Shown here piece after piece: positions 1 to 8,954 of a stretch of 64,000 bases of DNA (position 1 is its first letter; each line of letters begins with the position of its first letter). The position numbers and the translations under genes were made by a program. The notes under the pieces are model-generated. The model saw only the letters and a list, made by a program, of their open reading frames with translations. It was not told the origin of the DNA and did not search any database. Source of the stretch: JBBQYD01 sp942493075. Its GTDB lineage: Bacteria; Verrucomicrobiota; Verrucomicrobiia; Limisphaerales; UBA8199. The stretch spans positions 310,001-374,000 of the forward strand of contig OW818681.1 in assembly GCA_942493075.1 (NCBI GenBank). The letters are read 5' to 3'.

Positions 1-100
1 ACCCAAAGACTTTTCTAAGACCTCCGCCCTGAAGGCCGCGTCTCCTGACGCGGCGGGCACGTGTTGATTCTGCATCGGTAATCCTCTCTGACACGGACAC

Positions 101-120
101 GCCCGGTGAGGACACCGGGC
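101..120. repeat. 20-bp palindrome, also at 59747-59766
   Basis: GCCCGGTGAGGACACCGGGC forms a hairpin of two 7-nt arms. Its exact reverse complement occurs at 59747-59766. It is probably one member of a dispersed hairpin family. Confidence 0.6.
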
Positions 121-133
121 CTCGGTCGCAGCG

Positions 134-213
134 GGTAGGGCGGCCTCGCCGCAGGCCGCCGATTTTTAAAAGACCGGAGAAACTTTGATGAAACTCCGGA
201 AGCGCTCTGCGGT
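134..213 (+). repeat. 80-bp direct repeat, copy 1 (pair at 1457-1536)
   Basis: The segment starts GGTAGGGCGGCCTCGCCGCA and runs through a GGAAGCGCTCTGCGG word. A near-identical copy in the same orientation lies at 1457-1536, so the glycosidase gene at 337-1344 sits between direct repeats. The GGCGGCCT/AGGCCGCC arms form a hairpin. Confidence 0.7.
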
Positions 214-336
214 CGCAGGCCGTCGATAATGATGCACGGAGGATCAAATCGGATTGAACAGGAGGGAGACCGATAGAATAGAGGTGCTTTCTGTCGATTG
301 CCTTGCAAACGGCCTCTGCACTGATAGACAGGAGGG

Positions 337-1344
337 ATGAGATCCGTTCGTCTGATATCATGCTTTGCGTTGTGGCTGGTGGCAGTGTGGGGTGCCTTGG
401 TTCCCGGGGAAGCCGAGGCTGATTCCTTGCGTTTTGCAGATAGCAGCCGGGGGCGTCCGTATGCAAAAGACCCATCGGTCATCTTCTTTCAGGAGAAATA
501 TTTTCTGTATTACTCGGTGCCCCCGCAGACCAGTGTTCCTGGCTTGGCCTTTCAAGCAGGATGGGGCATTGCGATTGCCACAAGCACCAATTTGGAGCAG
601 TGGACAAAAGTGGCGGAGCTCGCACCGGCAGGAGATTACGAGCAAAAGGGGCTTTGCGCACCAGGCGCACTCGTGATTGGCGGGAAGGTTCACTTGTTCT
701 ATCAGACGTACGGCAATGGCCCAAAAGACGCCATCTGTCACGCGATCTCCGGCGATGGAGTGCGCTTTGAACGCGACGCTTCAAACCCGATCTTCCGGCC
801 GACCGGCTCGTGGACAAGTGGCCGGGCGATCGATGCTGAGGCATTCGTTCATGGAGATCGGCTGCTGCTTTACTTTGCGACACGAGATCCCGGAGGCAAA
901 ATCCAGAAACTCGGCTTAGCCAGCGCTCCCGTGGACTCAGATTATTCCCGGGTACAGTGGCGCCAGGAATGCATTGGATCCATTCTCGCGCCCGAGTTGG
1001 ATTGGGAGAAGGGCTGTATAGAGGCACCGACGATCACCCGTCGAGGCGACGTGCTGTACATGTTCTATGCAGGTGGATATAATAACGAGCCACAACAGAT
1101 CGGGTTGGCAGTTTCGAAAGACGGGTTGAGCTGGAAACGTGTTTCTGAGAGACCGTTTCTAGCAAACGGACCTGCCGGAAGCTGGAACGAGAGCGAATCC
1201 GGCCACCCTGGAATTTTCACCGACCCCAAGACGGGGCGCACGTGGCTGTTCTACCAGGGAAACAATGATAAAGGTAAAAGCTGGTTCATTTCCAAAGCGG
1301 AAGTGAGATGGGAAAAGACGGGGCCGGTGTTGGTGCATGAGTGA
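337..1344 (+). CDS. Secreted five-bladed-propeller glycosidase-like protein (GH43/GH32 type)
   Basis: This 335-aa protein probably binds or hydrolyses a polysaccharide outside the cytoplasm. Residues 1-28 are a signal peptide ending VPGEAEA. The mature part shows the blade pattern of the GH43/GH32/GH130 propellers: KDPSV near residue 45, where these families carry their first catalytic Asp, then FLYYS, KVHLFYQTYG, RLLLYFATRD, VLYMFYAGGYN and a final RTWLFYQGNN blade. The exact family and substrate cannot be read from the sequence. The gene is transcribed away from the AraC/GH97/GH36 group at 1.6-7.6 kb, so a shared role in glycan use is inferred. An AGGAGGG lies directly against the ATG, which is unusually close for a ribosome-binding site. 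Confidence 0.8.
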   Translation: MRSVRLISCFALWLVAVWGALVPGEAEADSLRFADSSRGRPYAKDPSVIFFQEKYFLYYSVPPQTSVPGLAFQAGWGIAIATSTNLEQWTKVAELAPAGDYEQKGLCAPGALVIGGKVHLFYQTYGNGPKDAICHAISGDGVRFERDASNPIFRPTGSWTSGRAIDAEAFVHGDRLLLYFATRDPGGKIQKLGLASAPVDSDYSRVQWRQECIGSILAPELDWEKGCIEAPTITRRGDVLYMFYAGGYNNEPQQIGLAVSKDGLSWKRVSERPFLANGPAGSWNESESGHPGIFTDPKTGRTWLFYQGNNDKGKSWFISKAEVRWEKTGPVLVHE

Positions 1345-1456
1345 CAGGAGAGGCCTTCGACAGGATGACAAGATGGGGAAGGGATTGAACAGGAGGGGGA
1401 CCGAGAGAACAGAGGGAAAAGAGGCCATTCAACATTCAAAGCCTGATGCTTTCTAA

Positions 1457-1536
1457 GGTAGGGCGGCCTCGCCGCAGGCCGCCGACTTTTCAGAGAACGG
1501 AGAAACTTTAATGAACCTCGGAAGCGCTCTGCGGCG
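1457..1536 (+). repeat. 80-bp direct repeat, copy 2
   Basis: This copy matches 134-213 in the same orientation, with a few substitutions. Just upstream, at 1384-1418, is the second copy of the GATTGAACAGGAGGG segment, so both repeat types occur on each side of the gene at 337-1344. Confidence 0.7.
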
Positions 1537-1562
1537 AGAGCGCGCTACCAAACCTTCAACCT

Positions 1563-2507
1563 TCAACCCGCCGTGAGCCTTGATTTGCGGTCGTTTGCCT
1601 GCCGTAATCCATAACCGCCGCCCCGGGCGTCATGCCGCCAGGATTCGGGCGACATCCCGGTCTTCCGTTTAAACAGGTGAGAGAAGTGGTAAGGACACTC
1701 AAAGCCTGATTGGAAGGCGATCTCCTTGATTGTGTGAGTTGAGTTGCCCAGAAGGCTCTTGGCTTTGTTAAGCCGCAACTGAGTCTGGTATTGGTGCAGA
1801 GACAGCCCGGTGTGTTGCCGGAAGGTGTGCCGCAACCATGAGTAACTAATGTGCAGTTCTGCTGCCAGTGCTTCCCAATCAACTCGCGCTGCCAGGCGCT
1901 CCATGATCAGCAACTTGGTCTTGCGAATGATCGCGTCATTGAAGTCGCCGCCGACCTGTTCTGCCCGGCCGGAGACATACATCCGCGCCAGGATTTGGAA
2001 GGTGAGTCCCGCGAGCATCTGAGAGTATCCAAGCGTATCCAGCTTGAGGCACTCAATAGCGCGATCGAACAGTTCCTGCCAGGAAGAATCGAGGCCAATC
2101 GAAAATACCGGCGCCTGCGGTCGGAAGCAGCGCTCCGCAAGCAACCGCCTTGGCACTTCCCCATCAAAGCCGATCCAGCATTCATCCCAGCCCGTATCGG
2201 GGTTCGGCCCATATCGATGCCAGACTCCTGGAAAGACCAGGAAAGCGTTGCCGGCTTTGATCGGGCGCTTTCCGCCCGTCTCTGATTCGTAAACGCCTTC
2301 GCCTCTGGTGACATAGAGGACTTGGAACTCCTGCAGGATGCGCCCGGTCTCCCACTTGTAACTATACCCATCGGGATGGCGGGCCAGGGGATAATTCATG
2401 TGGGGCTCGCTCCAGATGTACCCTGCCGTTGTCACGTACATCCCCCATAATTTGTCGGCCTCGCTAACGGGCAGGTAACGAAAGAAAGTATTTTTCAGGG
2501 GTGGCAC
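1563..2507 (-). CDS. AraC-family transcriptional regulator
   Basis: The 314-aa protein has the two-domain AraC plan. Residues 25-150 form a cupin-like sensor domain (QVLYVTRGEGVYES, then AGNAFLVFPGVWHRYGP, the usual hairpin-and-histidine pattern). Residues 205-300 carry two helix-turn-helix units (DWEALAAELHISYSWLRHTF, then TIKEIAFQSGFECPYHFSHL) followed by FKRKTGMSPESWR. Regulators of this type usually sense a sugar and activate nearby catabolic genes. The closest candidates are the GH97 and GH36 genes upstream on the same strand, 600 bp away. Sugar identity is unknown. Confidence 0.93.
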   Translation of the reverse strand: MPPLKNTFFRYLPVSEADKLWGMYVTTAGYIWSEPHMNYPLARHPDGYSYKWETGRILQEFQVLYVTRGEGVYESETGGKRPIKAGNAFLVFPGVWHRYGPNPDTGWDECWIGFDGEVPRRLLAERCFRPQAPVFSIGLDSSWQELFDRAIECLKLDTLGYSQMLAGLTFQILARMYVSGRAEQVGGDFNDAIIRKTKLLIMERLAARVDWEALAAELHISYSWLRHTFRQHTGLSLHQYQTQLRLNKAKSLLGNSTHTIKEIAFQSGFECPYHFSHLFKRKTGMSPESWRHDARGGGYGLRQANDRKSRLTAG

Positions 2508-3104
2508 GACCCGAATCTGCAGACGAAAAGCCTTTCATGCAAGCCGACAATCATTTTGTACATTAGGTCAGCCAGATTCACGAATTCCTCGCAATACGCG
2601 CAGCCACATATGTCACCGCTGCTTTAAATGAAGCCATCTCGTACATCTACGAACCAGGAATTATTCTTCTTTAGGGTTCTTTCTACAGACAGTACGGAAC
2701 TAAAGTTGGACTGCCTTTCGCACGCGAGCGGGTGATTGGACGCTGGTATGACCCAGACATTAGCACGCCCGAGGGTCAAGTGGATTTCAGGGCCGCCGGG
2801 GTCCCGCCTTTCGCCCTTTGCATCGCTCTGGGTTACGCTTTGAGGGCTGGTTGCCGATTCTACTGCACGTTGCAGGACCTGGAACATCAGACCCCTACGA
2901 AAGTGGAATAATTACATTCAGCGACAGGGGGCGGCGAGACGCCGCCCGTACTCGCAGTCGAGACGACCGCGCTACACACGGCCACGGTTCTGATGCGCAT
3001 CCGGTCTGGCGTTTCCCATCGAATACCCCAACCGTGCGGTGAGCTGTAGACCAGAACGGTTGGCAGCCAGAATCCAAAACAACAAATAAAGAGTTTTCTG
3101 AGTC
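2508..3104. other. Intergenic stretch with one dispersed repeat
   Basis: No credible gene is visible. The stretch holds the reverse-orientation copy of the 48-bp GC-rich repeat at 2930-2977. The remainder presumably contains the AraC promoter, but I could not pick a convincing -35/-10 pair. Confidence 0.5.
2930..2977 (-). repeat. 48-bp GC-rich dispersed repeat (copies at 7914, 25739)
   Basis: Read on the minus strand, it begins GTGTAGCGCGGTCGTCTCGA and ends with a GGCGGCG-TCT-CGCCGCC hairpin. Near-identical plus-strand copies lie at 7914-7961 and 25739-25786. Confidence 0.8.
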
Positions 3105-5018
3105 TTACTGATTGCGCAACCGGAGAATGAAGCCTCCGCGAGAAGGCATGGTGTGAGACCATTTGGATAGGGCAGGCACTGAACGGGAGTCCATCGTTGA
3201 ATGCGTATCTTCACCTTCAAAGATAAGAACACGGTCTGAGAACGGCTTGAAATCGCGCAGATCGAGCTCAATGCTTCTGGGTTCGGCAGTGCCATTGAGT
3301 CCGGCGATATACCAGGTTTTGCCGGAGCGCCGCGCAAACACCGCAGCCTTCCCAGGTTCACCAAGCAGGCACCGGCTCTCTTCCCAGCGTGCCGGTGCAT
3401 CTTTAAAGATCTGACAGGCTTCAGGAGGCAGATTCGTAAAGAATTCCGGGCGTTCCGCGTAATGGACAAGGCCGGATGTGAACACGAGCGCTGTCGCCAG
3501 TTCATGCGCACCGGTCGTTTTGCGAGGGTATTTTTTATCCGCGCAGGCGATGGGCGTGTAATCCATCGGGCCAACTGCGTTTCGTGTGAACGGCAGGATC
3601 GTATTCAGTTCAGCAGCGCGCTCCGTATAGCCCGATTCATACATGTAAGATTCGCCGCCAAGCACAGCTTCAGCAGTGAGGAAGTTCGGCCAGGTGCGTT
3701 GCCAGCCGCGGGGCAGAGTGCAGCCATGCAGGTTCACGAGCATCCGGCGCTCGGCTGCTGCTTCGAAGAGGCCGTGCATCGCCGCGATTGCTTCCTGCCG
3801 GTCTGAGCACCAGAAATCCACTTTCACTCCGCGTGCGCCCGCGGATAAGACTTCGTCCAGCTTGGTCGCCCGCCGGTCGGGGGTATAGAAATCACTGGCG
3901 AAACACCATGCAAGCGGGGAAACACCGCCTTCGCGCGCATGGGCGCTGAGTGGCTTGAGTCCAGGTTCCCACCAGCCGGCATCGAACAATGTGTATTCCC
4001 AGCCCATCTCAGCAGCGAAATCCGTAAACTGGTTGAACCGCTCCAAGGTGTGTGGACCATCCGGATAGGACCACCAGGACCAGGAAGCGCGTCCCGGTCT
4101 GACCCACGAAGCATCAGGGATATGTGAAGGCGGTGCGAGGTCAGTGACCAGCGTGGCGAGCGCGATGTCTCCAGCGGTGGCGCCAAGAACCACCACGCGC
4201 CAGGGCATGGTCCAGGGAAGTGTGAAGCGGGGGTGCGCATTCAGTTGGTTGGTGTAGCCTTTGGTGAACTCGTCTTGAGCAGGAAATGCGATGCGATAAA
4301 GGCCGCCATCCGAGTTTCGGTCCAGGTGGCACCCACAATAAGAAGAGTCGGTTCCCGACTCGGTGATGAGCATCCAACTGCGTGCCTCTGGCACATGGAA
4401 CAGGGCAGGGAACGCCCAGCCGAGCGGTTTGCCTCTGGAATGGGGAGGCGGGTCGCCCGGCGCGACTTGGAAATAGAAATCCTCGTAAGCTGGTGTGTAA
4501 GGCCCCGCAGCATGGTAAGGCTGCAGGAATCCCTGGCTCATCTTCGGAACCTGAAACCCGGTGGCTTCCTCTTCGATAACGTGGATGTTGGTTGAGCTAT
4601 CCGGGAACCGGTATCGAAAGGCGACTCCTTCGCTACTGGCTGCAAGGTCCATGAGCAAACGCGCGTGATTCGTATTCTGGAGAGTCAACGTGCGCCGGTT
4701 GACCTCTGATTTCACCCGCGACTTGGGGCCCGTCAACAGCTCGTAAATCTCCGACTGCTTTTGGACCGCCCCCGCGTCCACGCACGATAAGTTGCGCCGG
4801 AAATCCTGATCCGTGCGGCGCAGACCCAAGGGCGATGGCCCCAACACCCGCTCTCCTTTACGTGAGACGCTGAATGCGGGTTCGCCTTCACCGCTCAGGC
4901 TCACAGTGATCCGGCAATATCCATCAGGCGAAGCCAAGGACCACGCCGGGTCTTTACCCGAGGCATTGGCGGAGAGGGCCACCGCCAATAATAGAACGAG
5001 CCTGCGCATCTGGATCAC
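3105..5018 (-). CDS. Glycoside hydrolase family 97 (retaining-type, probable alpha-galactosidase)
   Basis: This 637-aa secreted enzyme has a signal peptide ending near ANASG, then the GH97 N-terminal beta-sandwich (residues ~25-270), a TIM barrel from about RASWSWWSYPDG, and a C-terminal beta domain. The motif GVKVDFWCSD places an Asp at residue 401, where retaining GH97 enzymes carry their nucleophile; inverting (SusB-like) members lack it. Retaining members described so far are alpha-galactosidases, which fits the GH36 gene just upstream. Its start overlaps the GH36 stop by 4 bp (ATGA), so the pair is probably translationally coupled. I infer stepwise removal of alpha-linked galactose from oligosaccharides in the periplasm. 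Confidence 0.9.
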   Translation of the reverse strand: MIQMRRLVLLLAVALSANASGKDPAWSLASPDGYCRITVSLSGEGEPAFSVSRKGERVLGPSPLGLRRTDQDFRRNLSCVDAGAVQKQSEIYELLTGPKSRVKSEVNRRTLTLQNTNHARLLMDLAASSEGVAFRYRFPDSSTNIHVIEEEATGFQVPKMSQGFLQPYHAAGPYTPAYEDFYFQVAPGDPPPHSRGKPLGWAFPALFHVPEARSWMLITESGTDSSYCGCHLDRNSDGGLYRIAFPAQDEFTKGYTNQLNAHPRFTLPWTMPWRVVVLGATAGDIALATLVTDLAPPSHIPDASWVRPGRASWSWWSYPDGPHTLERFNQFTDFAAEMGWEYTLFDAGWWEPGLKPLSAHAREGGVSPLAWCFASDFYTPDRRATKLDEVLSAGARGVKVDFWCSDRQEAIAAMHGLFEAAAERRMLVNLHGCTLPRGWQRTWPNFLTAEAVLGGESYMYESGYTERAAELNTILPFTRNAVGPMDYTPIACADKKYPRKTTGAHELATALVFTSGLVHYAERPEFFTNLPPEACQIFKDAPARWEESRCLLGEPGKAAVFARRSGKTWYIAGLNGTAEPRSIELDLRDFKPFSDRVLIFEGEDTHSTMDSRSVPALSKWSHTMPSRGGFILRLRNQ

Positions 5019-7594
5019 GGTTGTGACGAGAGTTCAATGGCAGAAGCCTCAAGAGTCTTTGAACAGCCCGGGATCACGCCATCACGCATGAGTTCTTCGC
5101 CTGTGAAGGTTTTGCCTTCTTGCGCAAGAGCGGCTCGGCCAGGCGCCGGGTTGAGTTCGCGCACTGTGTATCTGCGTGCTGGGTCGAGTCCTTGGGGTTT
5201 GGCGGGAAGCGCTTCGCCATCCTTGAGTTGAAAAACAAACAGCGCAGCGCGCGCCTTGTCCAGCGACACATAATTGATCGCCCCGCGCACGGCGTCGTGC
5301 GGACGTTCGAGTCGGTAGAGTTCTCCGAGGTGAATCACGTCGCGGATTTGTTTGTAAGCTTTGATGGCGCCCGAGCAGACGGCTTTCTCATCCGGCGTGA
5401 GTTTGGCCAGGTCGAGATCCATGCCGAAACGCGCGCTCATCGCTACCGCACAGGCAAAGTGCATCGGCCGGCGTCCCCAATGAGTCACATGGCTGGAGAG
5501 GGTCATCGCGGGGAAGAAATAGGAATAATCCCATTGCATTGTGACACGGCGCACGGGGTCCGTATTGTCGCTTGGCCAGAACTCGTGGAAATAGCGCAGG
5601 GCGCCGTAATCGGCGCGTCCGCCGCCGCCGGAGCAGAGCATCAGTTCAGTTTCCGGATACGTCTTCATGGTTTTCTCCATGAGCGCGTAGAGGGCTCTGA
5701 CATATTCGATTTGGAGATGGGACTGGCGATCCGCCGCGAGCCACGGGGAGCCCGGTTGAGTGAGGTAACGGTTGGCGTCCCACTTCACATAGGACACACC
5801 GGGCACGCCAAACACATCTTTGATGATGTTCCACTCGAATTCCTGCACCGCAGGGCGAGTGAGATCGAGCACGAGTTGGTTTCGGTACAGATCCAGCTCG
5901 CGCTTGGGCTGGCGGATCGTCCAATCCGGATGCTTTTCGTAGAGTTCACTGCGGGGATTGACCATTTCCGGTTCAATCCAAATACCGAACCGGAGGTCCG
6001 TATCCAGGGCGGCTTTTGCCAGGGGTGCGACGCCATTCGGCAGGCGTTTGCGATTGGGTTCCCAGTCGCCGAGGCCGGCGTTATCGTTCGTGCGTGGGTG
6101 TTTGTTACCGAACCAGCCATCATCCAGGAGGAACAGTTCCACGCCCATTTCGCGGGCGGGTTGGAACAAACCGGCAATGCGATCAAAATCAAAATCAAAC
6201 GCGGTCGCTTCCCAATTGTTCAATAGGACCTGGCGCGGTTCGTTGCCATCGCGCACGCCGAATTCACGTGCCCACGCGTGGAAACTGCGGCTCATGTTGC
6301 CGAGCCCCGAGTCGCTCCAGGCCCAGAGCATCACGGGTGTGGTGAACTTTTCCTTAGGCTTGAGGTAGTAAGCTGAGCCGAAGGGATTCACGCCGCAAAG
6401 TGCGCGCACCTGCGGGCCAAAATGATCAAACGCGCATTGGAAACTTCCAGACCATGCGAGCGATCCGGCCAGCACACGACCGGAGGTTTCGGTCGCCGGG
6501 CCATCGAGTCCGAGCAGGAAATGCGGGTGTCGATAAAAATGGGCGCGCACTGCGATCTTCGAATCCACGATCTTGGTGCCGTGCGTGAGCTTCTCCGTGA
6601 CCGGGTTCATTTCATCGGCCCAATCGCCATGGAAATGGGTGAGATGGACGTTCTCGGGATTGAGCAACAGGGAGGCGGAAGCCATGCGCTCCAGCTTTAC
6701 CGGTTTCTTCTCCTGATGCTGGATTTCCACCCATTGTTCAACCAGGTCGCGTTCGTGGTGCAACCGGAAGAACAGCGAGGCCTGGAATGGGTAGGCCGGG
6801 TCATGAAGCTTCAGGCAAACCAATTCTCGACCGGCTGCCTCCGTCGTGCGGATGATTTCGTCGAACACAAGCGTCGTGGAGGTGTTGCCATCGGCATGTG
6901 TTACCTGGAGGGCCGGTTCCCAGATGTAGCCGTCGCCGGATTGGGGATAGGCTTCCTCGGAGCGTTTCGCGGTCTCAGGCTTCGAGCCGATGGGTTGTTG
7001 GTATAGACGTCCGTCGTCGCCAATCTCGAAATTCAGCGCGAATGTTTTAGTTTTGAGAGTGAACCGTTCCTGGGGTGGCAGCGTCCGCGGCTTGCTGCCA
7101 TTGGACATGACGATCTGGGCGTTAGCCCAATCCGCATGGTCATGGCTGGTGCCGTCGCCGCCATCCGTTACGCGCAGAACCAACACGCGCACCCCGCCAA
7201 CGTTTACATCTACCGAGGCTGGCTTCTGTCCACCCTGCATCACATCACTTTTCCAAAGCGGCTTGCCGTCGCCCTCGATTACGAACTGCACGCTGCCTTT
7301 GGTTCCGCCTGAGTCGTCCACACCCACTTGGGCTTGGAAACGCTGCGCTGCACCGGCGAGTTCAACGCGCAGCTTGCTCGGCGCGTGGGTGCCAATGCCG
7401 GTGGCAAACTTCTTTCCGCCGATGCTAAGTCCTTTGCCGCCGATGCTCTGATCCGGATGGACAGTGCCCCAACCGGCCGTGACGTTTGTGAGGTCGAGGG
7501 AAGAGAGGTTCACCGGTTCGGCGGCACAGACGCCGAACGCAATCAAGCACGAGCCAACGAGCGAAGCTAGTTTCATAAATGACAGTTTGAGCAA
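5015..7594 (-). CDS. NPCBM-domain GH36 alpha-galactosidase
   Basis: The 859-aa protein starts with a signal peptide (to about CAAEP). An NPCBM carbohydrate-binding domain follows at residues ~27-165 (GWGTVHPDQSIGGK, ATGIGTHAPSKL, GGDGTSHDHADW). A GH36 supersandwich and barrel then occupy ~175-830. Catalytic residues fit the family: the nucleophile Asp606 in YVKWDANR and the acid/base Asp676 in WPSDNTDP, with LLDDGWFG and GIWIEPEMVNP as further barrel motifs. It should hydrolyse terminal alpha-galactosyl residues. It is the first gene of a two-gene unit with GH97. The NPCBM fusion suggests action on polymer-attached or plant-derived galactosides. Confidence 0.94.
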   Translation of the reverse strand: MLKLSFMKLASLVGSCLIAFGVCAAEPVNLSSLDLTNVTAGWGTVHPDQSIGGKGLSIGGKKFATGIGTHAPSKLRVELAGAAQRFQAQVGVDDSGGTKGSVQFVIEGDGKPLWKSDVMQGGQKPASVDVNVGGVRVLVLRVTDGGDGTSHDHADWANAQIVMSNGSKPRTLPPQERFTLKTKTFALNFEIGDDGRLYQQPIGSKPETAKRSEEAYPQSGDGYIWEPALQVTHADGNTSTTLVFDEIIRTTEAAGRELVCLKLHDPAYPFQASLFFRLHHERDLVEQWVEIQHQEKKPVKLERMASASLLLNPENVHLTHFHGDWADEMNPVTEKLTHGTKIVDSKIAVRAHFYRHPHFLLGLDGPATETSGRVLAGSLAWSGSFQCAFDHFGPQVRALCGVNPFGSAYYLKPKEKFTTPVMLWAWSDSGLGNMSRSFHAWAREFGVRDGNEPRQVLLNNWEATAFDFDFDRIAGLFQPAREMGVELFLLDDGWFGNKHPRTNDNAGLGDWEPNRKRLPNGVAPLAKAALDTDLRFGIWIEPEMVNPRSELYEKHPDWTIRQPKRELDLYRNQLVLDLTRPAVQEFEWNIIKDVFGVPGVSYVKWDANRYLTQPGSPWLAADRQSHLQIEYVRALYALMEKTMKTYPETELMLCSGGGGRADYGALRYFHEFWPSDNTDPVRRVTMQWDYSYFFPAMTLSSHVTHWGRRPMHFACAVAMSARFGMDLDLAKLTPDEKAVCSGAIKAYKQIRDVIHLGELYRLERPHDAVRGAINYVSLDKARAALFVFQLKDGEALPAKPQGLDPARRYTVRELNPAPGRAALAQEGKTFTGEELMRDGVIPGCSKTLEASAIELSSQP

Positions 7595-8314
7595 TTCATC
7601 TGAGAGAAGCGCATTGCGACCCCAACCATCTGATCGTGGAAAAGACGCTTCCGTCCGGGGAGATATTGCGCAGGAGGAAGAGAAAACGTCAGTAAAAAGC
7701 TGTGACGCCGTGAGGTTACCTGCCCGAACGGGGAGGGACGGGGGAAAGGCTAAAGTATAAAGGCTGAATAAGGGAAGAACGTGAACATGAGCGGGTGGTT
7801 AGAAAGTGGGGGGCGCAGAGCCAATCCGTAAACCATAAACTGGGTCCCGGAGCCTATGTTCACGGCAACGCCCTTCGCCCTGTAGGCCGCGTCTCCGCAC
7901 GCGGCGCATCCGTGTGTAGCGCGGTCGTCTCGACTGCGAGTACGGGCGGCGTCTCGCCGGCCCCGTTTCCTGAATTAGGCACCTTCGGGTGCGGGCTCAT
8001 TTGGCATGATGCGGCGCTTCGCGCGCGCACGACGCGTAGCGTGTTTCGGTGGGCCAATAAGCAGGCGGGGGTAGTATGCGTGCACCACGGACAGCACACG
8101 GACATCACGAACTCTGCACGGACAGCACACGGCAAACTAAAGAATCCTGGTAGTTTTTCTGGCCCCCCCTTCCGCATTACGTATTACGGATTAGCTCTCC
8201 CTGCACTGTCCGCCACCCAAACCGAGTTCACGTTTTACGTTTCACTCCCTGCTTACCCTCTACACCTCGCTTATATGGACCACGCATTACGGGTTACGCA
8301 TTACGTGTCACGTG
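7595..8314. other. Intergenic stretch with repeats, no gene seen
   Basis: The stretch contains the 48-bp repeat at 7914-7961, preceded by a GGCCGCGTCTCCGCACGCGG hairpin. A tandem pair of CACGGACAGCACACGG words lies at 8092-8107 and 8117-8132. Near 8170-8320 is a patch rich in ATTACG words. Frames here lack protein-like composition. Confidence 0.5.
7914..7961 (+). repeat. 48-bp GC-rich dispersed repeat
   Basis: This plus-orientation copy of the element also found at 2930-2977 (inverted) and 25739-25786 ends in the GGCGGCG/CGCCGCC hairpin. Confidence 0.8.
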
Positions 8315-8914
8315 TTACCTCTTCGGCCTGTGCCGTGCCAGGAAACACTCGTCGGTGCATCCCAGGTCGGCGTGGCGCTGTTGGGCCATGAGTTGACCAT
8401 AGACCCGGGCGTCGCGGGCGAACATGACTGCGCGTTTCAGCAGCGCTTCGCTGACGATTCGGCCTTCGACCACATCGACTTTCTCGGCGAGTGAAATGCC
8501 GTAGGGAAGGGTCCACGCGTAGCACTGCCGGGCAACCGTCCGGATCTGTTCGGTCGCCGTAAGGCCTTTTTCGTGAGACGCCACGATGGTGGCGAAGAGT
8601 TTGCCGGTGAATTCAGCCCAGAAATAATCGAGGAAGTTTTTCAAGGCAGCGCTCATGCCGCCGTGATAATCCGGAGTGCCCAGGATGAACACATCCGCCC
8701 GGTGCACCCGCGCCTGAAGAGGGGAGTATAGGGGTAGTTTCTTGCCGGTATCCGGCGAGAACAAGGGCAGAGCTTCCGTTTTCAGGTCCAGGAAATCCAC
8801 ACTGCACCCGGCGTTGCGCATCAGGTCTGCCACGTGCTGAACCGCGACTCTTGAGACTGAAGCCCCTTTTAGGCTTCCAGAGACCGCCATTACATTAAGG
8901 GCTTGTTCTGCCAT
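8315..8914 (-). CDS. NADPH-dependent FMN reductase family protein
   Basis: The 199-aa flavodoxin-fold protein shows the family's phosphate-binding loop (AVSGSLKGASVSRVAV, residues ~9-25), the LFSPD segment and the diagnostic GTPDYHGGMSAALKNFLDY block near residue 80-98. Such enzymes transfer electrons from NAD(P)H to FMN, quinones, azo compounds or metals such as chromate. The true substrate is unknown. It is cytoplasmic with no signal peptide. It lies 40 bp downstream of the phosphate transporter gene on the same strand and may be read through from it. Confidence 0.88.
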   Translation of the reverse strand: MAEQALNVMAVSGSLKGASVSRVAVQHVADLMRNAGCSVDFLDLKTEALPLFSPDTGKKLPLYSPLQARVHRADVFILGTPDYHGGMSAALKNFLDYFWAEFTGKLFATIVASHEKGLTATEQIRTVARQCYAWTLPYGISLAEKVDVVEGRIVSEALLKRAVMFARDARVYGQLMAQQRHADLGCTDECFLARHRPKR

Positions 8915-8954
8915 AGGAGAATTTACGCCGTTTTGTTCAAATGTCTCCGGTGGT

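Larger units (their letters stand above)
1..336. other. Gene-free, repeat-rich stretch at window start
   Basis: I see no convincing gene here. The stretch holds a 20-bp palindrome (101-120), the first copy of an 80-bp repeat (134-213) and, at about 252-286, a segment beginning GATTGAACAGGAGGGAGACC that recurs nearly unchanged at 1384-1418. The minus-strand frame across this area has no recognisable protein features and follows the repeats. Confidence 0.6.

Noticed and set aside
5120..6226. 368-codon plus-strand frame
   Set aside because: It is antisense to the GH36 gene, whose catalytic motifs are clear; the frame has no protein-like features.
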